Assembly (NCBI RefSeq): GCF_003050925.1
Contig: NZ_QAOV01000011.1
Coordinates: forward strand, 85,381 to 149,380
Origin: Pseudomonas sp. GV085
GTDB lineage: Bacteria > Pseudomonadota > Gammaproteobacteria > Pseudomonadales > Pseudomonadaceae
Direction of reading: 5' to 3'
Length of the DNA: 64,000 nt
Made by a program: the position numbers and the translations under genes. Below the pieces are notes generated by a model, which ran no database searches, was not told the origin of the DNA, and saw only the letters and a list, made by a program, of their open reading frames with translations. Positions 24,743 through 33,271 of the stretch are shown here, in pieces. Numbering within the stretch: position 1 is the first letter of the stretch; every line of letters begins with the position of its first letter.

Positions 24743-25804
24743 ATGAGCGAACGAACGACTTCTGCAAGCTGGGCGATGGGGATTGTCAAAGCGCTGGAGA
24801 TGGACGGCCTGGATTGCCGGGTTCTGTTCAAGCAGCTGGGGCTCGACTACGCAGCACTGGATGATCCGGACGCACGCTTCCCGCAAGACTCCATGACACG
24901 GCTGTGGCAGCGTGCGGTCGAGCTGTCCGGCAATCCGGCCATCGGCCTGAACATGGGCAAGGTGGTGCGACCGGCGCAGTTTCATGTGGCCGGTTACGCC
25001 TTGATGTCCAGCCAGACTCTCGCCGAAGGCTTTCAGCGTCTGGTGCGCTATCAGCGCATCATCGCCGAAAGTGCCGACCTGAGTTTCAAGCTGCTGGAAG
25101 AAGGCTATGCGCTGATTCTGGCGGTACATGGCGACCATCTGCCGCCGACCCGGCAAAGCGCTGAAGCTTCACTGGCCTGTGCCTTGGCGCTGTGCGGCTG
25201 GTTGACCGGGCGTACGTTGCAACCACGCAAAGTGTTGCTGCAAGGCGCCGAGCCGGTCAACCTTGAACCCTATAAACAAGCCTTCCACGCGCCGCTGCTG
25301 TTCAACGCGCCTTACGATGCGCTGATTTTCGAACGCGCGGACATGGAGGCGCCACTGCCGACGGCCAACGAGGCGATGGCCTTGCTGCATGACCGCTTTG
25401 CCGGCGAGTACCTGACGCGCTTTTCCGAAAACCGCGTGACCCACCAGGCGCGGCAGGTGTTGTGTCGCCTGTTGCCCCAGGGCGAGCCCAAGCGCGACAC
25501 CGTGGCGCAGACGCTGCATCTGTCCCAGCGCACCTTGCAACGGCGTTTGCAGGAAGAGGGCACGAGTTTTCAGGTGCTGCTGGACGATACCCGGCGTGAA
25601 CTGGCCGAGCAGTACCTGGCGCAACCGAGCATGACCTTGCTGGAAATCGCCTACTTGCTGGGTTTCGCCGATCCGAGCAACTTCTTCCGCGCGTTCCGCC
25701 GCTGGTTCGATGCCACACCCGGCGAGTACCGGATGCGGCTGATGCAAATATCTGAAGCGGTCAATGACGCCAAAATGCCGGAATACACAGCACAAACACC
25801 GTAA
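24743..25804 (+). CDS. AraC-family regulator, OruR/ArgR-like architecture, 353 aa
   Basis: The N-terminal about 210 residues form the arabinose-binding-like sensor of the OruR/QhpR group (FPQDSMTRLWQRAVELSGNP, GLNMGKVVRPAQFHVAGYA). The C-terminal domain has two helix-turn-helix motifs (TVAQTLHLSQRTLQRRLQEE and LLEIAYLLGFADPSNFFRA) ending in the typical FDATPGEYR. Its inducer is unknown. It is divergent from the Mpo1-like/HD pair, a possible target. Its last 44 bases overlap the convergent trkH gene. Confidence 0.9.
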   Translation: MSERTTSASWAMGIVKALEMDGLDCRVLFKQLGLDYAALDDPDARFPQDSMTRLWQRAVELSGNPAIGLNMGKVVRPAQFHVAGYALMSSQTLAEGFQRLVRYQRIIAESADLSFKLLEEGYALILAVHGDHLPPTRQSAEASLACALALCGWLTGRTLQPRKVLLQGAEPVNLEPYKQAFHAPLLFNAPYDALIFERADMEAPLPTANEAMALLHDRFAGEYLTRFSENRVTHQARQVLCRLLPQGEPKRDTVAQTLHLSQRTLQRRLQEEGTSFQVLLDDTRRELAEQYLAQPSMTLLEIAYLLGFADPSNFFRAFRRWFDATPGEYRMRLMQISEAVNDAKMPEYTAQTP

Positions 25805-27215
25805 TGATCTCCAGTCGGCCCAGCAGCATGCCGAACGACAGAATCCACTTGGCGGCATCCGGCAGGGTGGCGAAGTTGCCTGCCGGGCCGATGGTTTCGC
25901 CGAGCCCCGGGCCGACACCGGACACGGTACTGGCCGCGCCGGTGAGGGCAGTCATCCAGTCCACGCCGAGCAGCGACAGCAGCAGCGCAATCACGCAGAT
26001 GGTGATTGCGAAGAAAAACGAAAAGGTCAGGATCGAACGCACGATTTCTTCGTCAAGGCGGTGACCGTTGTACTTCTGCTTGATTACCGCCCGCGGGTGA
26101 ATCAGTTGGTTAAGGTTGGCCTTGAGCAGGATATAGGCCACCTGGAAGCGGAAAATCTTGATACCGCCCGCGGTCGAGCCGGAGCAACCGCCGACAAACC
26201 CCAGATAGAAGAACAGCATCAGCGAGAAATTGCCCCACAGGCTGTAGTCCCCCAGTGCGAAACCGGTCGTCGTCACCACCGACGTCACGTTCAGCGCCAC
26301 ATGCCGCAGTGCTTCCAGCCAATGCAGTTGGGTAGTCCACCAATACCAGGTGCCGAGCACCAGCCAGGTCACCAGCAGCATGCCGAGCAGGCCTTGAACC
26401 TGTTCATCCTTGATCAGCGCCCGACGGTTACCACGCAACATGGCGACATACAGGGTGAACGGCAGGGCACCGAGAATCATGATGACGATCGCGACCCAAT
26501 GCACCGCAGGCTCCGGCCACTTGGCCAAGGACTGGTCGGAGGTGGAGAAGCCGCCGGTGGAAATCGCCGACATCGCGTGGTTGACCGCATCGAACGGGCT
26601 CATTCCGGCCCACCAGAACGCCAGGCTGCCGACAATGGTAATGCCGACGTACGCTGCCACGATCAGGCGCGCCACCATGTGCGAGCGAGGCATGACTTTT
26701 TCCGAGCGGTCCGACGATTCGGTCTGGAACAGCCGCATGCCACCGATACGCAAGAGCGGCAGGATCGCCACCGCCATGCCGATGAAGCCGATGCCGCCGA
26801 GCCAGTGCAGCAACGAGCGCCACATCAGGATGCCGGGGGACATGCTGTCCAGGCCGCTGAGTACGGTTGCGCCGGTGGCGGTGATGCCGGACATGCTTTC
26901 GAAGAATGAATCGGTGTAACTGATGTGCTGGGTCAGCAGGAACGGCAGCGCGGCAAAGATGCACACCACCAGCCAGCTGCTGACGGTCAGCAGGTACATG
27001 TCCCGGGGGCGCAGGTGAATGTGCTCGGGGCGCCCAGGAATCACCAGCGCCAAACCGGCGACAAAGGTGATCATGCTGGCCCAGAGGAAAGACGGCAGGT
27101 CGCTGGTGCGGTCGAAAATGACCAGCGTGGCCATGGGCACGACCATGGAGATCGCCAGCGTGATCAGGAAGATGCCGATGATGAAACCAATGATCCGTAA
27201 GGTCGGCAACGCCAT
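25761..27215 (-). CDS. trkH: TrkH potassium uptake protein, 484 aa
   Basis: Inner-membrane K+ translocating subunit of the Trk system, which works with TrkA. Length matches the family. Four pore-loop repeats with filter glycines are visible: MSGITATGATVLSG, SAISTGGFSTSDQS, NVTSVVTTTGFALGDY and GAASTVSGVGPGLGE. The GGCSGSTAGGIKIFR stretch before the last third and the C-terminal LLGRLEIITVFVLCIPAFW are also typical. trkA is not in the window. The 3' end overlaps the convergent OruR-like gene by 44 bases. Confidence 0.95.
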   Translation of the reverse strand: MALPTLRIIGFIIGIFLITLAISMVVPMATLVIFDRTSDLPSFLWASMITFVAGLALVIPGRPEHIHLRPRDMYLLTVSSWLVVCIFAALPFLLTQHISYTDSFFESMSGITATGATVLSGLDSMSPGILMWRSLLHWLGGIGFIGMAVAILPLLRIGGMRLFQTESSDRSEKVMPRSHMVARLIVAAYVGITIVGSLAFWWAGMSPFDAVNHAMSAISTGGFSTSDQSLAKWPEPAVHWVAIVIMILGALPFTLYVAMLRGNRRALIKDEQVQGLLGMLLVTWLVLGTWYWWTTQLHWLEALRHVALNVTSVVTTTGFALGDYSLWGNFSLMLFFYLGFVGGCSGSTAGGIKIFRFQVAYILLKANLNQLIHPRAVIKQKYNGHRLDEEIVRSILTFSFFFAITICVIALLLSLLGVDWMTALTGAASTVSGVGPGLGETIGPAGNFATLPDAAKWILSFGMLLGRLEIITVFVLCIPAFWRH

Positions 27216-27336
27216 GAGGTCCGCTCGGCTGATAGTGGAAAGGGCGCCATTCTACCCGCGAGGCAGGGCATGTAAACCGGCACTGCTGCCGCAGTTGCCG
27301 CTAGAATAGCCGCACAAATTTTTCAGGAGGTAGCCG

Positions 27337-27903
27337 ATGCAGGCTCTCGACGCTTTGCTCAACCGTGTTTCCGTTCCACGACTGATTGACCCTGCACCCA
27401 CTGCCGAGCAGCGCGAAGTGCTGTTTGGCGCCGCCATGCGCGCCCCGGATCACGGTCACTTGCAGCCGTGGCGCTTCCTGACGGTGGAAGGCGCGGCGCG
27501 CGAGCAAATGGGCGAGTTGCTGGCCGAAGCGGCGAAACTTTCGGACAGCGAAGTCAGCGAAGCGGCCATCGACAAGGCGCGCAATGGTCCGCTGCGGGCA
27601 CCGCTGGTGGTAGTGGTGATTGCGCGGTTGCAGGATCACGTCAAGTATCCGAAGTCCGAGCAGTTGCTGGCGGCGGGCTGTGCGGCCCATGGGATTTTGC
27701 TCGCGGCCTATGCGCAGGGCATTGGTGCGGTGTGGCGTACCGGTGACCTGGCTTACTCGCCGCATGTGGCCAAGGGGCTTGGCTTGACGGAGGGGGAACA
27801 GGTGATTGCTTTCCTGTACCTTGGCACGCCGCAGAAAGAACCGCGAGTGGCCGAGAAGGTCGATCTGACCGAGTTTGTCAGCGCCTGGCCGGGTAAAGCC
27901 TGA
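27337..27903 (+). CDS. YdjA-like nitroreductase-family FMN oxidoreductase, 188 aa
   Basis: A short nitroreductase-fold flavoprotein. AGGAGG lies at 27326-27331. FMN-contacting signatures are visible: AMRAPDHGHLQPWRFLTVEG near residue 33, and GCAAHGILLAAYAQGIGAVWRTGDL near residue 112. Length equals E. coli YdjA (about 183). Natural substrate is unknown. It stands alone, divergent from trkH, and is followed by a REPIN. Confidence 0.9.
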   Translation: MQALDALLNRVSVPRLIDPAPTAEQREVLFGAAMRAPDHGHLQPWRFLTVEGAAREQMGELLAEAAKLSDSEVSEAAIDKARNGPLRAPLVVVVIARLQDHVKYPKSEQLLAAGCAAHGILLAAYAQGIGAVWRTGDLAYSPHVAKGLGLTEGEQVIAFLYLGTPQKEPRVAEKVDLTEFVSAWPGKA

Positions 27904-27914
27904 CACTGCAAAAC

Positions 27915-28006
27915 CTGTGGGAGCGAGCTTGCTCGCGATGACGGCGGCACACTCAACAATCAAGTTGACTGACCGGCCGCTATCGCGAGCAAGCTCGCTC
28001 CCACAG
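27915..28006. repeat. REPIN, family B
   Basis: Arms CTGTGGGAGCGAGCTTGCTC and its complement, about 25 bases each, are separated by about 41 bases; GCGAT ends face inwards. It lies between two convergent genes (nitroreductase and histidine kinase). Confidence 0.85.
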
Positions 28007-28031
28007 TAGATCTGTGTAGTTCAAACCAGGA

Positions 28032-29375
28032 TCAGGGCTGAACGACAGCCCCCGGCACCAAAGGCAATTCCAGACTGGCAATGAACCCGCCCTCCGGGTG
28101 ATTGGCCAGCACCAGGCTGCCACCATGGCGCTCCGCCGCACGGCGGGCGATGGCCAGGCCCAGGCCGTGTCCGGCCGCGGTCTGCCCCGGTGCCCGATAG
28201 AACGGCTCACCGAGCTGGCTCAAGTATTCGGCACTGACCCCGGGCCCGTGATCGCGCACGGTCACGACGATTCGCTCACCCTGGCGCAGCGCCTGCATTT
28301 CGATCGGCAGGCCACCCGCCGGATTGAAGCGCTGGGCGTTGCGCAGCAAGTTGTCGACAGCCCGTTCGATCATGGTCGGCCAGCCCTTCAGATTCAGTTG
28401 CGACTCGGCTTCAAGGTGGACGAGCTGCTCGGGTGAACCGAGTTGCGCATCCTTTTGCAGGGTATAAAGCAAGGCGTTCAGATCCACCTCTTCCGCACCG
28501 GCGTTATCGGAGTCGACCCGCGCCAGCACCAGGATTTCGCTGATCAGTGCCTCCAGTCGGTCGCACTCACGGGTCAGGCGCGGCCAGAGCTGCTCCCGTT
28601 CTTGCGCAGTGGCCCGTTCGGCCAGCGCCAGTGCGATACGCAGGCGGGCGAGGGGCGAACGCAGTTCGTGGGACACATCCCGCAGCAGTTGCCGCTGACT
28701 GCCAATCAGGCTTTGCAGGCGTGCGCCCATGCGGTTGAAGTCGTTGGCCAGCACGCCGAACTCATCGCGACGATTGGCCAGTTTGACCAGGCTGTTCTGT
28801 TGATAAGCGGTTTGCCCCAGGTCATGCACCGCTCCTCGCAGACGGCTGAGCGGGCGGGTGATGGAAAAGGTCACCAGCAGGCTGAACAGGGTCAGCACCA
28901 CCAGGGCGATCCCCAGCGCACTGAGTGGCCAGAGCAGGCTCTCGCGGTGCCAGGCGTCCAGTTCCGGGTGCGGAATGCGGTAGATGAACAGGTAGGTGTC
29001 ACCGGTTTTTTCGCTGGTGAACTCATCGGTCAGACGCCGCCATGGCAAGCGCCGGTCATTATCGTTCTGTCGCGCCTCAAAGGCTGCCGCACGTCTCGGG
29101 AAGGTGCCGCGCACCACAGGGTCACCACTTTCATTGAGCACCTGAACGTCGATGTGATACTGGCGTTTGCGTTGCTGGAGAATGTCCTGGGCGGCGTCTT
29201 CGCCCTGGCTTTCGTAGGTTTGCGTCCACTCTTCGGCCAGTGTGTTGAGTCCCGGATGGCGGCTGAGAATCCAGGCGTCCTGGTTGAGCATGTGCCCGAG
29301 CAGGATGGAGAGCCCGGCAACTAGTGCGATGGCCAGCCAGAAGCTGGCCAGAATACGCCAGAACAATGAACGCAC
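28032..29375 (-). CDS. Membrane sensor histidine kinase, CpxA-like, 447 aa
   Basis: Residues 8-28 form the first membrane helix, 29-148 a periplasmic sensor, 150-172 the second helix, then HAMP (SITRPLSRLRGAVHDLG). The phospho-acceptor is His236 in LRDVSHELRSPLARLR. The ATPase domain has DNLLRNAQRF (N box), DHGPGV (G1) and GHGLGLAI (G2). It resembles CpxA/RstB kinases that sense envelope damage. On its strand it follows the Spy/CpxP-like gene and the response regulator, its likely partner, but a REPIN lies in the 182-base gap before it. Confidence 0.92.
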   Translation of the reverse strand: MRSLFWRILASFWLAIALVAGLSILLGHMLNQDAWILSRHPGLNTLAEEWTQTYESQGEDAAQDILQQRKRQYHIDVQVLNESGDPVVRGTFPRRAAAFEARQNDNDRRLPWRRLTDEFTSEKTGDTYLFIYRIPHPELDAWHRESLLWPLSALGIALVVLTLFSLLVTFSITRPLSRLRGAVHDLGQTAYQQNSLVKLANRRDEFGVLANDFNRMGARLQSLIGSQRQLLRDVSHELRSPLARLRIALALAERATAQEREQLWPRLTRECDRLEALISEILVLARVDSDNAGAEEVDLNALLYTLQKDAQLGSPEQLVHLEAESQLNLKGWPTMIERAVDNLLRNAQRFNPAGGLPIEMQALRQGERIVVTVRDHGPGVSAEYLSQLGEPFYRAPGQTAAGHGLGLAIARRAAERHGGSLVLANHPEGGFIASLELPLVPGAVVQP

Positions 29376-29405
29376 GGAAAATCCTCAAGCAAACACAAAA
29401 CTCTA

Positions 29406-29505
29406 TGTAGGAGCGAGCTTGCTCGCGATGGACGTCAACGATAACGCGCGGCATCAGGCAGCACGTGTTGTCTATTCGTTTTTCGCGAGCAAGCTCGCTC
29501 CTACA
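29406..29505. repeat. REPIN, family B
   Basis: Arms TGTAGGAGCGAGCTTGCTCG and its complement, about 24 bases each, are separated by about 51 bases. It lies between the Spy/CpxP-like gene and the kinase gene of the same putative operon. Confidence 0.85.
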
Positions 29506-29557
29506 GTAAAAACATCAGACCCAACGGTGTTTAGCCATTGGGTCCGGGGTTAGCGCA

Positions 29558-30007
29558 TTATTGCGCCTTTTGCGGTTGTTGCGCTTTCCAGGCTTTGAAC
29601 TCGGCCCACTCGGCGCGGCGTTCGGCCTGTTTTTTCTGGATCTCGTCGAATTTTTTCTGTTGATCCGGCTTCAGCAAGACGCGCACGTCCGCTTCAACTT
29701 TCTTGTGGTTAGCGGCCATCTCGTCTTTCATGGCTTTCTGGTCGGCTGGCGAGAGTTTCTCCAGGTACTTCTCGACCAGTTGCTTACGCTCGTGCATCTG
29801 CTCGCCCATGATCTTGCGGATCTGCTCGCGCTGTTCGCGGCTCAGGTCCAGTTCACTGTACGGGCCTTTGCCGTGCATGCCGTGCATCTGACCGCCGTGG
29901 CGCGAACCGTCCATCGGCCCATCCATCGGGCCGGTGCCTTCAGGCATGGCCATGGCCATGGTCGGCAGGGCAGCTGCGAACATCAGAGCGATAAGAGTCT
30001 TGCGCAT
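29558..30007 (-). CDS. Spy/CpxP-family periplasmic protein, 149 aa
   Basis: Periplasmic ATP-independent chaperone/stress-feedback protein. The start at 30007 has AAGGAGA eight bases upstream. A signal peptide (MRKTLIALMFAAALPTMAMA) is followed by a Met/Gly/His-rich segment (SRHGGQMHGMHGKGPY) and a long helix with both LTxxQ-like motifs: LDLSREQREQIRKIM and KLSPADQKAMKDEM, then LLKPDQQKKFDEIQ. The His/Met-rich stretch could bind metal. CpxP of E. coli dampens CpxA. A tandem GTAAA site (30090-30105) lies 83 bases upstream of the start. Confidence 0.92.
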   Translation of the reverse strand: MRKTLIALMFAAALPTMAMAMPEGTGPMDGPMDGSRHGGQMHGMHGKGPYSELDLSREQREQIRKIMGEQMHERKQLVEKYLEKLSPADQKAMKDEMAANHKKVEADVRVLLKPDQQKKFDEIQKKQAERRAEWAEFKAWKAQQPQKAQ

Positions 30008-30089
30008 GGTGTATCTCCTTGTCTCGTTCCCGGTACGTTCCGGATGAGTGCAGATTACGCAGATCAAGGTCAGCGGCGGTCAGCGGAGG

Positions 30090-30105
30090 GTAAAGCTTTG
30101 GTAAA
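30090..30105 (+). promoter_or_regulatory. CpxR-box-like tandem GTAAA-N6-GTAAA
   Basis: GTAAA at 30090-30094 and at 30101-30105, spaced by six bases, fits the CpxR consensus GTAAA-N(4-8)-GTAAA. It sits between the response regulator and the Spy/CpxP-like gene, in opposite orientation to both, which is tolerated at known Cpx promoters. Confidence 0.5.
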
Positions 30106-30187
30106 CATGATTTTCGGCTGACCCGACAAAACTTCCGATTCCCCTACATGGACCGCATGTCGTCAGCAAGAGGCGGGCGCGTTGGGA

Positions 30188-30865
30188 TCAGAGGCTGTAG
30201 TAGTAGCCGCGGCTGCGCAGGGCGACGATGCGCGGTCGGCCATCGGGGTGCGGGCCGATTTTCTTGCGCAGGTTGCTGACGTGCATGTCCAGGCTGCGGT
30301 CGTACAGGGTCAGCTTGCGACCGAGAGCGATTTGCGCCAGTTCCTGTTTGTCCAGGGGCTCGCCGGGTTGCTTGAGCAGGGCTTCCAGCAGGCGGCTTTC
30401 GGAGACGGTGAGGGTGAACTCTTGCTCGTCGATGCTGACCACGCCGCGCACCGGGCTGAAACACAGGTCGCCCAGTTCCATCTGGCTGGACACCGCTGCC
30501 GGGTGGCTACGACGCAGCACAGCGCGCAGGCGGGCGGTCAGTTCCCGTGGATCGCAGGGTTTGGCCAGGTAATCATCGGCGCCGAGTTCCAGGCCGAGGA
30601 TACGGTCAAGGGGCTCGCCCCGGGCCGAGAGCATCAGCACCGGTAGATCCGGGTGATCGCTGCGCAACTGCTTGAGCAGTTCCAGGCCGCTGCCATCGGG
30701 CAACATCACATCCAGCACCACGGCCGCCGGGGCGGTTTCGGCCAGTGCACGACGCGCGCTCTGGCCGTCGTGACAGGCACGTACCTGAAACCCTTCCTGG
30801 CTCAGCCAACTGCTCAGGAGCTCGCACAGTTCCTGGTCATCATCAATAAGTAACAGCTCGCTCAT
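30188..30865 (-). CDS. OmpR/CpxR-family response regulator, 225 aa
   Basis: Receiver domain 1-115: acidic pocket IDDDQE, phospho-acceptor Asp52 in VVLDVMLPDGSG, switch Ser in LPVLMLSARGE, and Lys in DDYLAKPCDPRELTARLRA. A winged-helix DNA-binding domain follows (FTLTVSESRLLEALLKQPGE, then YDRSLDMHVSNLRKKIG and IVALRSRGYYYS). The partner kinase is most likely the CpxA-like protein at 28032-29375. It begins 7 bases after the stop of the coiled-coil membrane protein gene, so those two are co-transcribed. Confidence 0.93.
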   Translation of the reverse strand: MSELLLIDDDQELCELLSSWLSQEGFQVRACHDGQSARRALAETAPAAVVLDVMLPDGSGLELLKQLRSDHPDLPVLMLSARGEPLDRILGLELGADDYLAKPCDPRELTARLRAVLRRSHPAAVSSQMELGDLCFSPVRGVVSIDEQEFTLTVSESRLLEALLKQPGEPLDKQELAQIALGRKLTLYDRSLDMHVSNLRKKIGPHPDGRPRIVALRSRGYYYSL

Positions 30866-30872
30866 GACTCAC

Positions 30873-31286
30873 TCAATTTAGCCATTGTCGACGTTTTCGA
30901 CTTGCTCCACTGGCGAAGATACCGCAGAGCAGAGCCAATAGCGCTACCCCGGCGCCAATGACAAACCATTGTTGCTGGTCGGTCAGCAGGCGTGGCAGCG
31001 GACTGCTGGCCTGGGCTTCCTTGAGTTGCAGCTTCAAGCGCTGGTTCTCCTGGCGCAACCGGGCCAGCAACGGGCCTTCGCGTTCGCCATCGGCAGTTTG
31101 CAATTGTTTGTTCAGATCTTCCCGTTGCCGTTCGCTTTCTTTCAAGCGTTGTTGCAACTCGGTGATCTGGCCGCCGGCGCTCAAGGAAAGCGGCGTCGAA
31201 TTGCCACTCTCGACACTTTCCTCACCGTGGGCGGGCGCCCCGATCGACAACGTGACCAACATCAGACACAACGGACCTTTGCGCAT
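30873..31286 (-). CDS. Exported coiled-coil protein with C-terminal membrane anchor, 137 aa
   Basis: The start at 31286 (MRKGPLCLMLVTLSIGAPAHG) gives a clear signal peptide. A helix with heptads (ITELQQRLKESERQREDLNK) continues as a coiled coil to about residue 95, followed by one membrane helix (WFVIGAGVALLALLCGIFAS) and a basic tail. This is the layout of YgiM-type proteins without the SH3 domain. It is the first gene before the response regulator (7-base gap). A role in envelope-stress sensing is inferred from this position only. No known family is firmly recognised. Confidence 0.75.
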   Translation of the reverse strand: MRKGPLCLMLVTLSIGAPAHGEESVESGNSTPLSLSAGGQITELQQRLKESERQREDLNKQLQTADGEREGPLLARLRQENQRLKLQLKEAQASSPLPRLLTDQQQWFVIGAGVALLALLCGIFASGASRKRRQWLN

Positions 31287-31409
31287 CGCGACTCCTGATT
31301 CCAATACGGGCATTGGGCAGGTTATCGGCCGGCAAACGAGAATAATGAGCGATTGAGAGCGCGATGAACCGACAAGGTTCATCGCGTGGGGGTAATTGCG
31401 AGAAGAACG

Positions 31410-31709
31410 TTACGGCAGGACTTGCTTGAACGGCTTGACCAGAACGTTGGCGTAGACGCCTGCGGCGATGTACGGATCGGCGTCGGCCCAGGCCTGGGCG
31501 GCGCTCAGGGAATCGAATTCGGCGACGATCAGGCTGCCAGTGAAACCCGCCGCGCCCGGATCATTGCTGTCGACCGCCGGATTTGGGCCGGCCAGAACGA
31601 TGCGGCCTTCGCCCTTGAGTACTTGCAGGCGCTCGAGGTGTGCAGGCCGTGCGGCCAGGCGGGCTTCCAGGGAGTTGGCGACGTCTGTGGCAATGATTGC
31701 GTAAAGCAT
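31410..31709 (-). CDS. YciI-family protein, 99 aa
   Basis: A small dimeric alpha+beta-barrel protein. The family residues are visible: MLYAIIATDVANSLEARLAAR near the start (two parts), RPAHLERLQVLKGEGRIVLAGP with the conserved His, and the SLSAAQAWADADPYIAAGVY stretch with the conserved Asp. Its function is unknown, although relatives include dehydrochlorinase-like enzymes. The start at 31709 lies one base after the yciB stop codon, and the yciB-yciI pairing is common in Proteobacteria. Confidence 0.92.
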   Translation of the reverse strand: MLYAIIATDVANSLEARLAARPAHLERLQVLKGEGRIVLAGPNPAVDSNDPGAAGFTGSLIVAEFDSLSAAQAWADADPYIAAGVYANVLVKPFKQVLP

Positions 31710-31710
31710 G

Positions 31711-32307
31711 TCAGTCCTCGGTTTTTGGCGTAGTGGTATCGGCATCGTGCAGATGGCGGGACAGGTAGATGCCCTGGCCGACCAGGAACAGCAAAGTCAT
31801 GCCCAGGCTGCCGAAGACCTTGAAGTCGACCCAGTAGCTCTGGAAGGTGAACGCGACAAACAGGTTGGCGGCACCGCAAAACAGGAAGAAGGCGATCCAG
31901 GCAATGTTCAGGCGCGTCCAGACCGGCTCCGGCAAGGTCAGCGCGTGGCCCATGATGCGCTTGATCAGCAGGCTGTCACCGACGAAGTGGCTGCCGATGA
32001 ACGCCAGGGCGAACAGCCAGTTGACCACCGGGGCTTTCCACTTCAGGAACGTCTCGCTGTGGAAGGCGAGCGTGAGGCTGCCGAAGACCAGGCAGGCGAT
32101 CAGGGTCAGCCACTGGCTCTTCTCCAGCTTGCGCTGCTTGATGAACAGTGTGCCGTAGACTACCAGGGAACTGACGATCAGCATCGCGGTGGCGCTGTAA
32201 ATACCGCCTACAGTGAGCTCATGACCGGCGATGTCGACGACCCGTGGGTCGATTTTGAACACGATGAAAAACAGCAGGAGCGGGATGAAATCGATGAATT
32301 GTTTCAC
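31711..32307 (-). CDS. yciB: Septation protein A, YciB/IspZ inner-membrane protein, 198 aa
   Basis: Membrane protein with about six helices; YciB interacts with cell-elongation and division proteins and affects envelope integrity. Family signature: MKQFIDFIPLLLFFIVFKID at the N-terminus, then KPVVNWLFALAFIGSHF-like and a WTRLNIAWIAFFLFCGAANL stretch. The start is a GTG at 32307 aligned with the family start; the upstream extension to 32346 is not conserved. It is divergent from the PHP gene across 87 bases. Confidence 0.93.
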   Translation of the reverse strand: MKQFIDFIPLLLFFIVFKIDPRVVDIAGHELTVGGIYSATAMLIVSSLVVYGTLFIKQRKLEKSQWLTLIACLVFGSLTLAFHSETFLKWKAPVVNWLFALAFIGSHFVGDSLLIKRIMGHALTLPEPVWTRLNIAWIAFFLFCGAANLFVAFTFQSYWVDFKVFGSLGMTLLFLVGQGIYLSRHLHDADTTTPKTED

Positions 32308-32394
32308 AGTGGCAGCCAGAAGCAGGATGTGGCGGCATAATAACAAACATATGGGCGCGCGATAGCGCCAGCTGATTTGAGGTTACAAAGCCCT

Positions 32395-33258
32395 GTGAAT
32401 GTTGATTTGCACTGCCATAGCACGGCCTCCGATGGCGCCCTGGCGCCTGCGGTTCTGGTGGCGCGGGCGTTCGAGAAAGGCGTGCGAGTCCTGGCCCTGA
32501 CCGATCACGACACCCTTGAAGGCCTTGACGAGGCCCGCCACGCGGCCACCGCGCTGGGGATGCAACTGGTCAATGGCGTCGAATTGTCCTGCACCTGGGG
32601 CGGCGCGACCATTCATGTATTGGGCTACGGTTTTGATGTGAACGCCGCGCCGTTGGTCGAGGCGATCGCCAGATTGCATGATGGCCGCTGGCTGCGCTCC
32701 GAGGAAATCAGCCGCAAACTGGCGCTCAAAGGTATGCCGGGGGCGCTGGAAGGCGCCCGCCAGATCCAGCAGGAGCTGGGCGACAGCGGTAACGCGCCGG
32801 CCCGCCCGCATTTCGCCGACTGGATGGTGCGTGAAGGTTTCGTCAAGGATCGCGCCGAGGCGTTCCGTAAATGGCTGGGTGCCGGCAAACTGGGCGACGT
32901 CAAGCAACACTGGCCGACCCTGGAGGAAACCGTCGAAACCCTGCGCGCAGCCAAAGCCTGGGTGAGCCTGGCACACCCCTGGCACTACGAATTCACCCGA
33001 AGCAAGCGTCGCCGCCTGATTGCCGACTATATTCAAGCAGGGGGCCACGCCATCGAAGTGGTCAATGGTTACCAGCCTGCCGAGCAAGTGGGCAGCCTGG
33101 CCATTCTGGCCCGCGAGTTCGGTCTGCTGGTCAGCGCCGGCAGTGATTTTCATGGCCCTGGAGGCTGGTCGGAGATCGGTGAATACCGGCCACTTCCGGA
33201 GGATCTGCCACCACTATGGTGTCGATTCAAACATGACCCAGTTATTGCCGCCGTCTGA
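32395..33258 (+). CDS. PHP-domain phosphoesterase (RNase AM / TrpH type), 287 aa
   Basis: Trinuclear-metal PHP enzyme. The E. coli relative (YciV, RNase AM) is a 5'-3' exonuclease acting on short RNA and on rRNA 5' ends, and also on 3',5'-nucleotide bisphosphates. Motifs: NVDLHCHSTASDG, ALTDHDTLEGLDEA, NGVELSC, WVSLAHPWHYEF and SAGSDFHGPGGW, which give the metal-binding His/Asp/Glu set. The start is a GTG at 32395. It heads a run of five genes on the plus strand (PHP, YciO-type, scpA, scpB, then rluB), with the next gene 13 bases downstream. Confidence 0.9.
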   Translation: MNVDLHCHSTASDGALAPAVLVARAFEKGVRVLALTDHDTLEGLDEARHAATALGMQLVNGVELSCTWGGATIHVLGYGFDVNAAPLVEAIARLHDGRWLRSEEISRKLALKGMPGALEGARQIQQELGDSGNAPARPHFADWMVREGFVKDRAEAFRKWLGAGKLGDVKQHWPTLEETVETLRAAKAWVSLAHPWHYEFTRSKRRRLIADYIQAGGHAIEVVNGYQPAEQVGSLAILAREFGLLVSAGSDFHGPGGWSEIGEYRPLPEDLPPLWCRFKHDPVIAAV

Positions 33259-33271
33259 ACAGGTAGAGAAT

